A DNA stretch of 5,888 bases from NCBI GenBank assembly GCA_905216075.1, contig CAJMSO010000124.1, positions 1 to 5,888 of the forward strand, read 5' to 3'. This document shows positions 1 to 5,875 of the stretch, piece by piece (the stretch's first letter is position 1; every line of letters starts with the position of its first letter). The stretch comes from an uncultured bacterium. GTDB taxonomy: Bacteria > Actinomycetota > Coriobacteriia > Coriobacteriales > Coriobacteriaceae. The notes beneath the pieces were generated by a model. It searched no databases. It saw nothing but the letters and a program-made list of their open reading frames with translations, and was not told the DNA's origin. A program made the translations under genes and the position numbers.

Positions 1-854
1 GCCAGGAGCCAGGCTTCCCGCGCTTTTTCGCCGAGCTCAATCTGGGCCTGATTCTTACGGCCTTTGCCATCGTTGCGTTTAAAACCCCTAATCACTTTGC
101 TTTTGGCGGCACCTCGGGCGTGTCGGTTATTCTGTCCACGCTGTTCCCGACCCTGCCCGTCGGCGTCTTTATGTGGATTATTAACGCGGTTCTCGTCGTT
201 TTGGGCTTTATCTTTTTGGAGCGCAAGGCAATCCTGTGGAGTGTCTTCGCCTCGTTTGCGCTGTCCGCCTATGTTTCGCTTTTCGAGCTCTTTATCCCGA
301 CCAGTGTCTCGATGACGGGCGATATGTGGCTCGACCTGTGCTTTGCCGTGATTCTGCCGGCGCTCGGCAGCGCCATCGTCTTTGATATCGGCGCCTCGAC
401 GGGCGGCACGGACATCCTCGCCATGATCCTCAAGCGCCGCACCACGCTCGAGATTGGCCGCGCCCTGCTCCTGGTCGATATCGGCATCGTGACCATCGCG
501 GCCTTTTTGTATGGTCCGCGTATCGGTCTGTATTGCGTGCTCGGCCTGTTTGCCAAGACGCTTGTGGTCGACAAGGCCATCGAGAGCATTCATCTTCGTA
601 AGGTCTGCACGATCATTTGTTCCGAGCCCCTTAAGGTCGAGGAGTTTATCGTCAAGCATCTCAACCGTACGGCGACCATTAGTCGCGGCTACGGTGCCTT
701 CTCGGGCAAGTGCGTGACGGTGATCATGAGCGTGCTGAGCCGTCGCGAGGCCGTGCAACTACGCCGCTATGCGCGCGAAGTCGATCCGGGTGCCTTTATC
801 ACGATCGTCGACAGTTCCGAGATTGTCGGCAAGGGTTTTCGCGGTACGAACTAA
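1..854 (+). CDS. YitT family membrane protein with C-terminal DUF2179 domain (5' partial)
   Basis: The open frame runs in from the left edge (first full codon at base 3) and gives 283 visible residues ending at TAA 852-854. The first ATG inside the frame lies well into the membrane domain, so the true start is upstream of the window. The visible part starts in a hydrophobic helix followed by P-N-H-F-A-F-G-G-T-S-G, the loop typical of YitT proteins. Several more membrane helices follow, with a second glycine-rich motif, G-A-S-T-G-G-T-D, at visible residues 130-137. From about residue 200 a soluble alpha/beta domain matches DUF2179, ending in the characteristic G-K-G-F near the C-terminus. Members are inner-membrane proteins of about 280-300 residues; transport has been proposed for some, but no substrate can be assigned here. 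Only a few N-terminal residues, probably including part of the first helix, seem to be missing. No clear terminator follows, and the next gene starts 150 bp downstream on the same strand. Confidence 0.93.
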   Translation, partial: QEPGFPRFFAELNLGLILTAFAIVAFKTPNHFAFGGTSGVSVILSTLFPTLPVGVFMWIINAVLVVLGFIFLERKAILWSVFASFALSAYVSLFELFIPTSVSMTGDMWLDLCFAVILPALGSAIVFDIGASTGGTDILAMILKRRTTLEIGRALLLVDIGIVTIAAFLYGPRIGLYCVLGLFAKTLVVDKAIESIHLRKVCTIICSEPLKVEEFIVKHLNRTATISRGYGAFSGKCVTVIMSVLSRREAVQLRRYAREVDPGAFITIVDSSEIVGKGFRGTN

Positions 855-912
855 CGCGGACGTATTCAACGAACCGCCTGCTGGCGCCGTGTACCTTGCA
901 AATCGGTCATCT

Positions 913-943
913 TTGAGTATTTGAACTCACATTGGGTGATAAT
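913..943 (+). promoter_or_regulatory. Possible sigma-70-like promoter for the zinc-ribbon membrane gene
   Basis: A GATAAT -10 box at 938-943 is preceded by TTGAGT at 913-918 with a 19-base spacer, longer than the optimal 17. It lies in a locally AT-richer stretch of the spacer and would give a leader of roughly 55 bases before the ATG at 1005. A 5-bp inverted repeat, TGAGT at 914-918 and ACTCA at 925-929, overlaps the -35 box and could be an operator. A second hexamer pair, TTGCGA 961-966 and TAGATA 983-988, is too close to the gene because transcription would begin at or after its ribosome binding site. Confidence 0.35.
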
Positions 944-990
944 GATGCCAAAGACATCGTTTGCGATCCAGGTGATTCGCTCTAGATACG

Positions 991-996
991 AAGGGA
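991..996 (+). promoter_or_regulatory. Ribosome binding site AAGGGA fixing the start at 1005
   Basis: AAGGGA ends 8 bases before the ATG at 1005. This favours that start over the upstream in-frame codons at 921 (TTG), 942, 945 and 996. The zinc-ribbon motif begins directly at this Met (M-F-C-S-Q-C-G), as is usual for this protein type. Confidence 0.7.
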
Positions 997-1004
997 TGAT
1001 TTCG

Positions 1005-2219
1005 ATGTTCTGTTCGCAGTGTGGCGCCCCCATGGGCGATAACGACAAGTTCTGCGGTGTGTGCGGTGCTCCTAATGCTGGTGCTGCAGCCTCCGCCCCT
1101 CAGGGTCAGCCTCAGCAATTTGTCCCTCAGCCTCCCATGAGCGCGTCCAAGGGCTGTGTGGCTCAGGCGTTTGAGGATATGACCAAGACTCCGGGCGTGC
1201 TGCAGCGCGTGTGCCAGATCGCTTTTTTGCCGGCGCTTATCTGTGTCGTGTCGGTACTCGTTCTGTTCATCCCCGTTATCGGCGGTATTGCAGCTGCCAT
1301 CGGCTTTTTGGCTGCCTACGTGGCGAGCGTGTGCGGTTCGGGCTTTGGCATCGAGTGGGGTCGCGATCTGTCGCTTAAGATTGATGACGGCATGGATCGT
1401 CCGTTGATGCGTTCCACATCGTTTGGCCTTGGAGTCTTTTCGAGCGTTATTTCGGTCGTGCTCGAGGTTATCGCTGCCATTCCCGTTATCGGTGTAGTGC
1501 TTTCGCTGGTGGAGGGCGTGGTAATTGGCGCGGCGGGCTCGTATTCGTATTACGGCTCTTATGCGCTCGAGGCTGCGCTGTTTGGCTCGCTTGGCTTGCT
1601 CGTTCTGGCTATGATTGCCTCGGCGATTCTGGGTGTCTTCTTTAAGATGTTCGCCGACATCGCCGTGATGCACTTTGCGGTGACCGGTCGCGTCGAGAGC
1701 GCGTTTTCGCTCGATAAGGTTTGGGCGGCCTTTAAGAACAACAAGACCAAGCTGTTCTGTGCTTCGTTCCTTCCCGAGTTTTTGACGGGCCTGGTCGCCA
1801 ACGTTGTCACATGGATCTTGACGGCCGTCTTTGGCGCCATTGCCTCTGTCGGTATGTATAGCTACTACTATCGTCCTACGGGTATTGAGGCAATTGTTAC
1901 CGGCGGTGGCGTCACGCTCGTGCTGTTCCTGGTGCTGGTTGCTTTCGTCACCGTATTTCTTACGGTCTTTGGCAAGATGCTCAAGCACCGTGCCGTTGGC
2001 TATTGGGCTGCACGCTATGCAAGCGAGTGGGCCGATGAGGACAAGGACGACGTCCTGACCTTTGTATTGCCCTTCGAGAAGAAGTCCGCTGCTTCGGGTT
2101 ACAGCGCTCCGGATGCTTCGCCGGCACCTGCACCCGCTCCCGCGACCGAGCCTGAGCCGGCGCCCGAGCCTGAGCCGGCGCCCGAGTCAAGTTCCGACGA
2201 GGACCCTCAGGACGAGTAG
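1005..2219 (+). CDS. Zinc-ribbon multi-pass membrane protein of unknown function
   Basis: This 404-residue protein opens with a short zinc ribbon: Cys3, Cys6, Cys17 and Cys20 in two C-x2-C-G knuckles, the second followed by A-P-N. A Gln/Pro/Ala-rich linker spans residues 25-48. The membrane core runs from about 70 to 330, with hydrophobic segments near 72-93, 95-112, 141-175, 186-212, 255-282 and 301-325. A polar loop near 117-135 carries G-R-D-L-S-L-K-I-D-D-G, which resembles DUF4013-type membrane proteins; that resemblance is from memory and is weak. Residues 360-404 form a low-complexity, acidic tail of Ala-Pro and Pro-Glu repeats, probably cytoplasmic like the ribbon. There is no signal peptide, enzymatic motif or obvious transporter signature. 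In related architectures the zinc ribbon is an N-terminal cytosolic appendage that may bind a partner; no function can be assigned. The gene has its own possible promoter and ends 58 bases before a strong hairpin, so it is probably monocistronic. Confidence 0.88.
   Translation: MFCSQCGAPMGDNDKFCGVCGAPNAGAAASAPQGQPQQFVPQPPMSASKGCVAQAFEDMTKTPGVLQRVCQIAFLPALICVVSVLVLFIPVIGGIAAAIGFLAAYVASVCGSGFGIEWGRDLSLKIDDGMDRPLMRSTSFGLGVFSSVISVVLEVIAAIPVIGVVLSLVEGVVIGAAGSYSYYGSYALEAALFGSLGLLVLAMIASAILGVFFKMFADIAVMHFAVTGRVESAFSLDKVWAAFKNNKTKLFCASFLPEFLTGLVANVVTWILTAVFGAIASVGMYSYYYRPTGIEAIVTGGGVTLVLFLVLVAFVTVFLTVFGKMLKHRAVGYWAARYASEWADEDKDDVLTFVLPFEKKSAASGYSAPDASPAPAPAPATEPEPAPEPEPAPESSSDEDPQDE
2148..2183 (+). 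repeat. Two perfect 18-bp tandem copies in the Pro/Glu tail
   Basis: The unit GAGCCTGAGCCGGCGCCC occurs at 2148-2165 and again at 2166-2183, followed by a third GAG. It encodes E-P-E-P-A-P twice in the acidic tail of the zinc-ribbon protein. The copies are identical at every base, including third codon positions, so this is a recent in-frame duplication or slippage product. Confidence 0.9.
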
Positions 2220-2244
2220 CATGCCGCCTGCCATTTGGGGATGG

Positions 2245-2262
2245 GGTAGAAATGGTAGAAAT
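2245..2262 (+). repeat. 9-bp tandem duplication in the intergenic spacer
   Basis: GGTAGAAAT occurs at 2245-2253 and 2254-2262, between the zinc-ribbon stop codon and the terminator hairpin. The copies are perfect. No function is apparent; simple slippage is the likely origin. Confidence 0.7.
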
Positions 2263-2277
2263 AACGCTTGACAGATG

Positions 2278-2313
2278 AGCGGGGGCGGACGTTTCGACAC
2301 ATCCGCCCCCGCT
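2278..2313. terminator. Bidirectional GC-rich terminator hairpin between convergent genes
   Basis: A perfect 12-bp stem pairs AGCGGGGGCGGA (2278-2289) with TCCGCCCCCGCT (2302-2313) around a 12-base loop. Inside the loop, GT-TTCG-AC (2291-2298) can add a small inner stem capped by TTCG. The hairpin lies 58 bases after the zinc-ribbon stop and 36 bases beyond the stop of the opposing M20D gene, the expected place for a terminator shared by both. On the + strand only a short TTTG follows and on the - strand there is no T-run, so efficiency as a classical intrinsic terminator is uncertain. Confidence 0.75.
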
Positions 2314-2349
2314 TTGCTCCAGCCAGGCTGTTATGAATGGGTGCGACGG

Positions 2350-3813
2350 CTACTCGTCGTGCTTCTCCTCGCGGCGAGCGGCGGCGCGGGCTTCGTGGAT
2401 GCCCTTGATTGCGGCATGGCGAGCCGTGCGGGCGTCGTGGATGGCGTCACGTGCCTCGGCGGTCGTCGCCTTGGCAGAGCGCAACTTGGCGGCCAGATCG
2501 GGGTTGGTTTCGGCGACCGCGGTGATCGCGGGGCCGTCGAGCTCCTCTTGCGTGGGCTCGGACAAAAAGTCGATAGCATACTGGGCGGCCACCATGGAGC
2601 CCTTTGCCAGCACGCTCTCATCGATCTTGTAGAAGCAGGAATGTTGGGCGTACGTGGCGCCAATTTTGGGGTTACGCGTACCTACAAAGGCGAGCACGCC
2701 CGGTACGCGGCGCAGGTACTCCGAAAAATCCTCGCCCGAGAGCGTGCCGCGATAATGGCCTTGGCCGGCGGGGCCCAGACACTTAATTACAGCCTGACGG
2801 CAGCGCTCGCTCGAGGCGACCTCGTTTTCGACCTTGTAGTTGGCGATGGTGTAGTCGGTGAGCTCTGCCTCGGCGCCCAAGGCGGCCGCGGTATGCTCCA
2901 CGATGCGGCGCATAAGCTCCGGCATTTCCTCGTGGGTCGAATCGCCGTAGGTGCGCACCGTGCCGGCGAGGTAAGCCGTGCCGGCGATAACGTTGCGTGC
3001 GGTGCCGCCGTGCAGCTCGCCGACGGTGATGACGGCCGGCTCGTAGGGGCTGATTTCGCGCGAGACGATGGTCTGCAGGGCGTTGACGATCTCGGCGGCC
3101 ACCATAACGGCGTCGTGGCCGCGCTGGGGCATGGCGCCGTGGCACGAGGTGCCGCGTACGTCGATACGGAACCAGTCGGTATTGGCCATGCGCGGGCCGG
3201 GCTCGCAGCTTACGGTGCCGGCGTCGACCTCGCTCCAGATGTGCGCGGCGTAGGCGCCATCGACGCCGTCGAGCACGCCCGTGCCGATCATGAGTTTGGC
3301 GCCTTGGCCGTTTTCCTCACTGGGCTGGAAGACGATGCGGACCTCGCCGTGGATGTCGTCTGTCATATGGCGCAGGATCTGCAGCGTGCCGAGCATCATG
3401 GCGATGTGGCAGTCGTGGCCGCAGGCGTGCATGCAGCCCTCGTTGACGCTGGAGAAATCCTCGCCGGTCTGCTCGGTGACGGGCAGGGCGTCGATATCCG
3501 CACGCAGCAGGATGCGGCGGCGCGGCGTGCCGTCCTCGCGATAGGCGTCGGGCGCGGTGCCGCGAAGGGTCGCCACCAGGCCCGTCTTAAGGGGACGCTC
3601 GTAGGGGATATTCATGGCGTCGAGCTGGTTGGCGATGTCAGAAGTCGTGCGCTCTTCGGCGAGGCTCAGCTCCGGGTGCTTATGGAAGTGCCGGCGCTGC
3701 TTGATGATATAGGGCTCAAACTCGGCGGCGATATCTCGGATGGCCGCGGTGACATCGTCTGCCGCGCGAGCCTCGGTCGCCGCCATAATTTGCTGTGCCT
3801 TGGTCTTCGTCAT
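2350..3813 (-). CDS. M20D family metallo-amidohydrolase (N-acyl-amino acid hydrolase type)
   Basis: The 487-residue product belongs to peptidase family M20, subfamily D, which includes hippurate hydrolases, IAA-amino acid hydrolases, aminobenzoyl-glutamate hydrolase subunits and N-acetyl-diaminopimelate deacetylase. These are cytoplasmic di-metal enzymes that cleave an acyl group from an amino compound. Visible landmarks are R-R-H-F-H-K-H-P-E-L-S at 40-50, R-A-D-I-D-A-L-P at 104-111, M-H-A-C-G-H-D at 128-134, F-Q-P-S-E-E at 162-167, H191, the dimerisation-domain motif C-H-G-A-M-P at 224-229, and S-G-E-D-F at 359-363. The inferred metal ligands C131, H133, E167, H191 and H391, plus the catalytic base E166, are all present, so the enzyme should be active. 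The ATG at 3811-3813 is chosen because AAGGAG precedes it by 10 bases and homology begins soon after; the frame stays open upstream only as an antisense shadow of the next gene. Family members are usually 380-440 residues. Here a charged Ala/Arg-rich tail of about 70 residues extends past the catalytic fold. The substrate cannot be determined from sequence alone. Confidence 0.93.
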   Translation of the reverse strand: MTKTKAQQIMAATEARAADDVTAAIRDIAAEFEPYIIKQRRHFHKHPELSLAEERTTSDIANQLDAMNIPYERPLKTGLVATLRGTAPDAYREDGTPRRRILLRADIDALPVTEQTGEDFSSVNEGCMHACGHDCHIAMMLGTLQILRHMTDDIHGEVRIVFQPSEENGQGAKLMIGTGVLDGVDGAYAAHIWSEVDAGTVSCEPGPRMANTDWFRIDVRGTSCHGAMPQRGHDAVMVAAEIVNALQTIVSREISPYEPAVITVGELHGGTARNVIAGTAYLAGTVRTYGDSTHEEMPELMRRIVEHTAAALGAEAELTDYTIANYKVENEVASSERCRQAVIKCLGPAGQGHYRGTLSGEDFSEYLRRVPGVLAFVGTRNPKIGATYAQHSCFYKIDESVLAKGSMVAAQYAIDFLSEPTQEELDGPAITAVAETNPDLAAKLRSAKATTAEARDAIHDARTARHAAIKGIHEARAAARREEKHDE

Positions 3814-3823
3814 GGTCGATTTG

Positions 3824-3829
3824 CTCCTT
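3824..3829 (-). promoter_or_regulatory. Ribosome binding site AAGGAG of the M20D gene
   Basis: Read on the - strand, AAGGAG lies 10 bases upstream of the ATG at 3813. The spacing is slightly long but the match to the anti-Shine-Dalgarno consensus is strong, and it decides the start in a frame that otherwise stays open far upstream. Confidence 0.75.
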
Positions 3830-3864
3830 GCTGGGTTGATCGCAAAATCGTACAGGCTCTCTCC

Positions 3865-3893
3865 AGTATGCCACCTGCCGCTAGGGCTGGCAA
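3865..3893 (-). promoter_or_regulatory. Sigma-70-like promoter of the M20D gene
   Basis: On the - strand TTGCCA (complement of 3888-3893) and CATACT (complement of 3865-3870) are separated by exactly 17 bases. Each hexamer differs from consensus at two or fewer positions. Transcription would start near 3858, giving a leader of about 45 bases that includes the AAGGAG site. No operator or riboswitch fold is evident in this short leader. Confidence 0.6.
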
Positions 3894-3971
3894 AGCTGCC
3901 GTTTGCCGCTTGGCATTTTGTAACCGAGACGGGGGAGTACACTCGGGGGTGTTGAATTTCCTGCCAGAGAT

Positions 3972-3976
3972 GGGGA
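3972..3976 (+). promoter_or_regulatory. Probable ribosome binding site GGGGA for the YtcJ-like gene
   Basis: Three in-frame ATGs occur at 3970, 3976 and 3982. The purine run at 3972-3976, within GAGATGGGGA, sits 5 bases before the ATG at 3982. The ATG at 3970 has only a poor upstream site, and the one at 3976 would overlap the purine run. The start at 3982 is therefore preferred, but 3976 or 3970 would add only two or four residues. Confidence 0.5.
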
Positions 3977-3981
3977 TGCCC

Positions 3982-5619
3982 ATGCAACATATCGATCGGA
4001 TTATCCGTTCCAAGAACGTCTTTACCGCGCAAGACGGCATCGATACCGCCCGCGAGCTGGCGATTGCCATCGCAGGCGACCGTATCGTCGCAGTCGGTGC
4101 GCCCGATGACGTGATTGCCGCCACGCCTGCCGCCACGCCGGTTATCGACTACGGCGAGCAGTTTGTCTGCCCAGGTTTCCATGACGCTCATCTGCACTTC
4201 TTCCATACCTCGGTCGGCTCCTCGCCGTACATGCTCATGGATATGGGCATGTCCGAGGCTGCGCTGGTGCAGCACGCGCTCGAGTTTTCCCAGGACCTGC
4301 CCGACGACGCCTGGGTTGTGACGCAGGGCTGGCGCGACTACCGTTGGGACCCGCCCGAGCATCCTACCAAGGCGTCGCTCGATGCGGCATTCCCCGATCG
4401 TCCCTGCGCTATGTATTCGGGCAACGGGCACACGCTTTGGCTCAACAGCCGCGCACTCGAGGCGCTCGGCGTCACACGCGACAGCGAGCCGCCAGCGGGC
4501 GGCAGCTACGACAAGGATGCAAACGGTGAGCTCACGGGCATTGCTCACGAGGCGGCTGGCATGCAGCTGCTACCGCGCTGCCTTGAGTGGCTGGGGGAGG
4601 ATCGCATTGCAAGCGCTTACGCCGATCAAATGAGGCGCATGGCCGAGCAGGGCATCACCTCGATCTGCGATATGTCGCTCATGCCCATGCCGGGCTGCGA
4701 TTTTATCCGCGACGATGTCTACGACAAATTGCAGACGGCCGGTAGGCTGGGCATTCGTGCCCATCTGTTTCCCACGCTGCTGGATGACCAGTCGCGTCTG
4801 GAAGAGCTGCAGGTACGTTACGCGAACAACGCGCTGCTTTCGGCGCCGGGTTTTAAGCAGTTCTTCGACGGCGTGTCGAGTGAACACACGGCATATCTCA
4901 CTGAGCCCTATACCAATCCGCGCTTCCCGGGCGACCAGGGCCGTCTGACGGTCCCGGCTGAGCGCATGCGCAAACTGGTTCTGGCGGCCGCGGAGCGCGG
5001 TCACACCGTGCGCATCCACGTCATTGGTGACGGTGCGATTCATGCCGCGCTGGATATCTTCGAGGAGGCGGCCGATCTGTACGGCCTGCCCCAGCACGGC
5101 CATAACACGCTCGAGCACCTGGAGAACCTTCTGCCCGAGGACATCGACCGCCTGCGCAAGCTCAACGTGGTTGCTTCGAGCCAGCCCTGCCATATCACGC
5201 TCGACCCGGGTGGTCCGGAGCGCGATCTGGGCTTGGAGCGCAGCCGCATCATGTGGCCGTTTGCGACCTATAAGCAGCGCGGCATTCGCCAAGCCTTCGG
5301 TACCGACAGCCCTATCACGCCCGTTACCAGCATGAACGTGCTCTACACGGCTATCACGCGCCAGGACCCCAAAAGCCACTGGCCCGAGGGCGGCTGGTTA
5401 CCGAGCGAGCGCATCGATGCAGCAACAGCCCTGCGCAACTACACCCTGGGCAGCGCGTACGCAGCGGGCGACGAGCAAAACCTCGGCAGCCTGGAGCCCG
5501 GCAAGTACGCCGACCTGGTAGTCCTGGACCAAAACCCGCTCACCATCGACCCCCAAGAACTTCAAGCCACCAAGGTTCAGGCCACCTACCTGGCAGGCAA
5601 CCTGATCTACGAGCGTTAA
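3982..5619 (+). CDS. YtcJ-like amidohydrolase (amidohydrolase family 3)
   Basis: The 545-residue product matches amidohydrolase family 3 (YtcJ/NfdA-like) over its whole length, and this is a usual size. These are metal-dependent TIM-barrel hydrolases; one characterised relative removes formyl groups from N-substituted formamides, but most have no known substrate. An N-terminal beta-sandwich segment (1-62) leads into P-G-F-H-D-A-H-L-H (64-72) with metal ligands H70 and H72. Then come K-Q-F-F-D-G near 292-297 (K292 may be the bridging carboxylated lysine, by inference), R-I-H-V-I-G-D-G with H346, L-E-H with H379, and G-T-D-S-P with D442. The C-terminal L-G-S-L-E-P-G-K-Y-A-D-L-V-V-L-D (501-516) closes the beta-sandwich. 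No key residue is missing and there is no signal peptide, so a cytoplasmic enzyme is expected. The frame is open for 1.7 kb upstream, but that part is antisense to the M20D gene and lacks homology. The gene is divergent from the M20D gene across a 168-bp spacer, where I see no strong + strand promoter. Confidence 0.93.
   Translation: MQHIDRIIRSKNVFTAQDGIDTARELAIAIAGDRIVAVGAPDDVIAATPAATPVIDYGEQFVCPGFHDAHLHFFHTSVGSSPYMLMDMGMSEAALVQHALEFSQDLPDDAWVVTQGWRDYRWDPPEHPTKASLDAAFPDRPCAMYSGNGHTLWLNSRALEALGVTRDSEPPAGGSYDKDANGELTGIAHEAAGMQLLPRCLEWLGEDRIASAYADQMRRMAEQGITSICDMSLMPMPGCDFIRDDVYDKLQTAGRLGIRAHLFPTLLDDQSRLEELQVRYANNALLSAPGFKQFFDGVSSEHTAYLTEPYTNPRFPGDQGRLTVPAERMRKLVLAAAERGHTVRIHVIGDGAIHAALDIFEEAADLYGLPQHGHNTLEHLENLLPEDIDRLRKLNVVASSQPCHITLDPGGPERDLGLERSRIMWPFATYKQRGIRQAFGTDSPITPVTSMNVLYTAITRQDPKSHWPEGGWLPSERIDAATALRNYTLGSAYAAGDEQNLGSLEPGKYADLVVLDQNPLTIDPQELQATKVQATYLAGNLIYER
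4116..4139 (+). repeat. Two perfect 12-bp tandem copies inside the YtcJ-like gene
   Basis: TGCCGCCACGCC occurs at 4116-4127 and 4128-4139. The repeat encodes A-A-T-P twice (residues 46-53), in the region linking the first beta strands before the metal-binding HxH. It adds four residues without breaking the frame and is probably tolerated in a surface loop. Confidence 0.85.
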
Positions 5620-5637
5620 CCCCACATCCCACCCCTC

Positions 5638-5704
5638 AGTTGCGGTGAAATAGTCCCTAAAATCGGCCTTCAAGCCCAAAAACAGGAACTATTCCACCGC
5701 AACT
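5638..5704 (-). repeat. 67-bp imperfect palindrome with 20-bp arms; possible structured RNA or dispersed repeat
   Basis: The left arm (5638-5657) and right arm (5685-5704) are inverted copies that agree at 18 of 20 positions around a 27-base centre. The two disagreements would be A-C mismatches in a + strand RNA but become G-U pairs in a - strand RNA. The - strand transcript could therefore form an uninterrupted 20-bp stem. The centre holds a small GGC/GCC hairpin (5665-5667 with 5674-5676). It begins 18 bases after the stop of the YtcJ-like gene. No T-run follows either arm, so it does not look like a standard intrinsic terminator, although it could still stop or stabilise that gene's mRNA. 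Alternatives are a REP-like dispersed palindrome, a miniature mobile element or a small RNA. No short target duplication is evident at its edges. Confidence 0.7.
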
Positions 5705-5875
5705 TAAAAGAGCGCGTCCCAACAACGTGCCCCCTATCTTGTGCATTCCATCCGCATCGCCATTTTGCTGCACTGACTTTTCTGAATGCCGGGCCCGAAT
5801 TAGTTCACCTGTCTCCCGTGTGGCTCCGGAGGGGCGGGGCATAAGGTTTATCGCGAGTTCCGCACGAGCCGAAGG
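5705..5875. other. Non-coding intergenic stretch, no gene recognised
   Basis: No open frame here looks like a gene on either strand: the short ones lack homology, a ribosome binding site and typical codon use. The left part is AT-richer. The right part contains CGGGCCCG (near 5790-5797) and a purine-rich GGAGGGGCGGGGC run (5828-5840). I found no convincing promoter. The stretch may be the leader or upstream region of something beyond the right edge. Confidence 0.5.

Noticed and set aside
927..1988. 353-codon open frame on the - strand opposite the zinc-ribbon gene
   Set aside because: Its composition is rich in Arg, His, Asn and Gln without hydrophobic patterning, typical of an antisense shadow; the + strand frame has a zinc ribbon and clear membrane helices.
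2268..2273. Perfect TTGACA hexamer before the terminator
   Set aside because: No -10-like hexamer lies 16-18 bases downstream; that position falls in the loop of the terminator hairpin and no + strand gene begins there.
3910..3943. TTGGCA and TACACT as a + strand promoter for the YtcJ-like gene
   Set aside because: The spacer is 22 bases, too long for a sigma-70 promoter, and the hexamers at 17-base spacing from TACACT do not resemble a -35 box. The real promoter of this gene was not identified.
2275..3981. Open + strand frame extending the YtcJ-like gene upstream to more than 1,100 codons
   Set aside because: This part is exactly antisense to the M20D gene, which has intact family motifs. 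The translated extension has no recognisable domain and is explained by the high GC content and the codon bias of the opposite strand.
3814..4548. Upstream extension of the M20D reading frame on the - strand
   Set aside because: It is antisense to the 5' half of the YtcJ-like gene and lacks family similarity. A good ribosome binding site and promoter place the start at 3813.
4570..5379. 269-codon open frame on the - strand opposite the YtcJ-like gene
   Set aside because: It is a shadow of a gene with complete metal-binding motifs and has no domain of its own.
5638..5704. CRISPR repeat or phage attachment site
   Set aside because: There is only one palindromic unit, with no direct repeats or spacers, and no integrase or tRNA gene nearby.
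5657..5842. 61-codon open frame on the - strand in the 3' spacer
   Set aside because: It runs through one arm of the palindrome, has no homology that I recognise and no clear ribosome binding site, so it is not called as a gene.
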